This document shows positions 4,645-5,788 of a DNA stretch of 5,788 nt, piece by piece. Under the pieces are notes generated by a model that was not told where the DNA came from, ran no database searches, and saw only the letters and a list, made by a program, of their open reading frames with translations. Position 1 is the stretch's first letter. The number at the start of each line of letters is the position of its first letter. This DNA comes from an uncultured Collinsella sp. Its GTDB lineage: Bacteria; Actinomycetota; Coriobacteriia; Coriobacteriales; Coriobacteriaceae. The translations under genes were made by a program, and so were the position numbers. The DNA is taken from contig CABUTH010000122.1 of NCBI GenBank assembly GCA_902494465.1, forward strand, positions 1 to 5,788, read 5' to 3'.

Positions 4645-5788
4645 CTACAGCTCGTTGGCCGCGTGATATGCCGTGCGAATGGCGCTCGCGATGTCGGCGG
4701 TGCGCTCGCCCGAGCAGTCTCCCACGCAGGTCACGGGCACCGTCACGCCATCCAGGTCAAACGCGTTGGCCTTGGAGCCCACGGCCATCACCACGTAATC
4801 GCAGGCGATCTTTACCGGCTCCTCGGCGCCGTCCTCGGTAGTGCGAATGGCCTCCACGCCCTCGTCGGTAATGGCGGTCAGGCGGGTCTTCACGTGCTGC
4901 TCCACGTTGTGCTCTGCAAAGTCGCTCATAATCAGCGGCAGAATGGTCTCGGACTCGCCCGCGGCAATCTTGTCGAGCATCTCGACAATCGCCACCTCGC
5001 AGCCGCGCTGCAGCAGGTACTCGGCAGTCTCGGTGCCCACCAGGCCACCGCCAATGACGGCGACGCGGCCCGTAAGCTCCACCTTGCCGGCCAGCACGTC
5101 CCAGCTCGAGACGACCTTGTCCGAGTCGGCACCCGGAACGGGGATGACCACGTCGTGCGCGCCCACGGCAACAATCGCAGCGTCGGCGGCGTTGAGGTCC
5201 TCAGCGGTAGCGGCATGGCTGAGCTCAACCTTCACGCCCAGGCCGGGCAGAATCTTCTCGTAGTACTCAACCGAGCGCATGATCTCGTCCTTGCGCGGAG
5301 GCGCAGCCGCCAGCACAATCTGGCCACCCAGATGATCGCTCGCCTCGTAAACGGTCACGTCGTAGCCGCGCTTGGCCGCCACGCGTGCGGCCTCTAGGCC
5401 GGCGATGCCGCCGCCCACCACGGCGATCTTCTTGTCGCCCTCGCCCGGCTTAATGGCTATGGTCGCCTCGTCGCCGTTCTCGGCATTGAGCACGCACGAG
5501 ATGTACCTGCGATTTTGAATCGCATCGACGCAGCCCTTGTTGCAGTTGAGGCACTCGCGAACGGGCTCGCCCGTGGCGGCCTTCAGCGCAATGTCGGGGT
5601 CGCACATGAGCGAGCGGCCGTAGGCGATGATGTCGGCCGCGCCGTCTTCCAGAATCTTCTCGCCGGCCTCGACCGAGACAACACGGCCGACGGTTGCCAC
5701 CGGCACGGAAACCAGGGCCTTGACGCGCTCGGCCACGGGCAGCGTCCAGTTGTAGGGCATGGCGCCCATGGGCGGAATGGTGTCGCCC
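4645..5788 (-). CDS. NADH:flavin oxidoreductase of the old yellow enzyme/FadH type, C-terminal part (N-terminus outside window)
   Basis: The frame stays open to the window edge; the residues before the first internal Met (GDTIPP) continue the same protein, so that Met at 5769 is not its start. Counting from it, residues 1-68 are the end of the FMN-binding TIM barrel (VPVATVGRV, then IIAYGRSLMCDP). Cys73, Cys76, Cys80 and Cys92 follow as CxxCxxxC-x11-C, the [4Fe-4S] spacing of 2,4-dienoyl-CoA reductase (FadH). An FAD-binding fold starts at VVGGGIAGLEAA (117-128). An NAD(P)H-binding fold is inserted at VIGGGLVGTETAE (238-250). CVGDC (348-352) is the closing FAD motif. The enzyme is a cytoplasmic flavin/iron-sulfur reductase passing hydride from NAD(P)H via FAD and the cluster to FMN to reduce an activated double bond. 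The family includes FadH, the bile-acid enzymes BaiCD and BaiH, and the bilirubin reductase BilR. The substrate-deciding barrel residues are not visible, so no substrate is assigned. A terminator follows, so it is the last gene of its unit. Confidence 0.92.
   Translation of the reverse strand, partial: GDTIPPMGAMPYNWTLPVAERVKALVSVPVATVGRVVSVEAGEKILEDGAADIIAYGRSLMCDPDIALKAATGEPVRECLNCNKGCVDAIQNRRYISCVLNAENGDEATIAIKPGEGDKKIAVVGGGIAGLEAARVAAKRGYDVTVYEASDHLGGQIVLAAAPPRKDEIMRSVEYYEKILPGLGVKVELSHAATAEDLNAADAAIVAVGAHDVVIPVPGADSDKVVSSWDVLAGKVELTGRVAVIGGGLVGTETAEYLLQRGCEVAIVEMLDKIAAGESETILPLIMSDFAEHNVEQHVKTRLTAITDEGVEAIRTTEDGAEEPVKIACDYVVMAVGSKANAFDLDGVTVPVTCVGDCSGERTADIASAIRTAYHAANEL

Noticed and set aside
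4663..5397. Plus-strand 244-residue frame opposite the oxidoreductase
   Set aside because: It is antisense to well-conserved FAD and NAD folds and shows no motif of its own.
1..5788. CRISPR arrays, tRNA or rRNA genes, tandem repeats, complete insertion sequence
   Set aside because: Searched by eye on both strands: no repeated spacer-like units, no cloverleaf or rRNA sequence, and no terminal inverted repeats with target duplication around the OrfA-like gene.

Overview
Every supported gene lies on the minus strand, so the window reads biologically from right to left. GC content is high, start sites carry good GGAGG-type Shine-Dalgarno sequences, and the gene content is an anaerobic one: an Ech-type group 4 hydrogenase-like operon beside an iron-sulfur flavin reductase of the old yellow enzyme/FadH type. 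This would fit a gut anaerobe of the Coriobacteriia, for example a Collinsella relative. That assignment is inference from gene type and composition; no marker gene is present.

Right end (4645-5788): the C-terminal two-thirds of a flavin/iron-sulfur/pyridine-nucleotide oxidoreductase whose N-terminal barrel lies outside the window. It ends at a TAG and is followed by a strong rho-independent terminator (4531-4570). Next comes about 250 bases of AT-richer DNA with no convincing gene. A single gene of its own follows (3802-4206), with an extended -10 promoter and its own terminator (3768-3789). It codes for a 134-residue protein with two helix-turn-helix units that looks like the OrfA of an IS150/IS3-type element, but there is no OrfB integrase beside it.

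Left end (1-3517): a tightly spaced operon. Its first gene is a 960-residue membrane protein in which a NuoL/EchA-type antiporter-like subunit is joined in one reading frame to a NuoH/EchB-type subunit. Twelve bases lie between its stop codon and the start of a NuoB/EchC-type small subunit with the four expected cluster cysteines. That gene overlaps by one base the start of a third gene, of which only ten codons are visible. The order (L+H fusion, then B, then next gene) matches echA-echB-echC-echD. The expected role is to couple electron flow from reduced ferredoxin, or from another low-potential donor, to proton reduction and ion pumping. The catalytic large subunit is outside the window, so a true hydrogenase cannot be told from an Ech-related complex lacking the NiFe site.

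The points most worth a second look are the EchA-EchB fusion (with a possible internal start at Met655), the solitary OrfA-like regulator, and a similar TTAAC/GTTA(A) palindrome in the leaders of both the hydrogenase operon and the OrfA-like gene.
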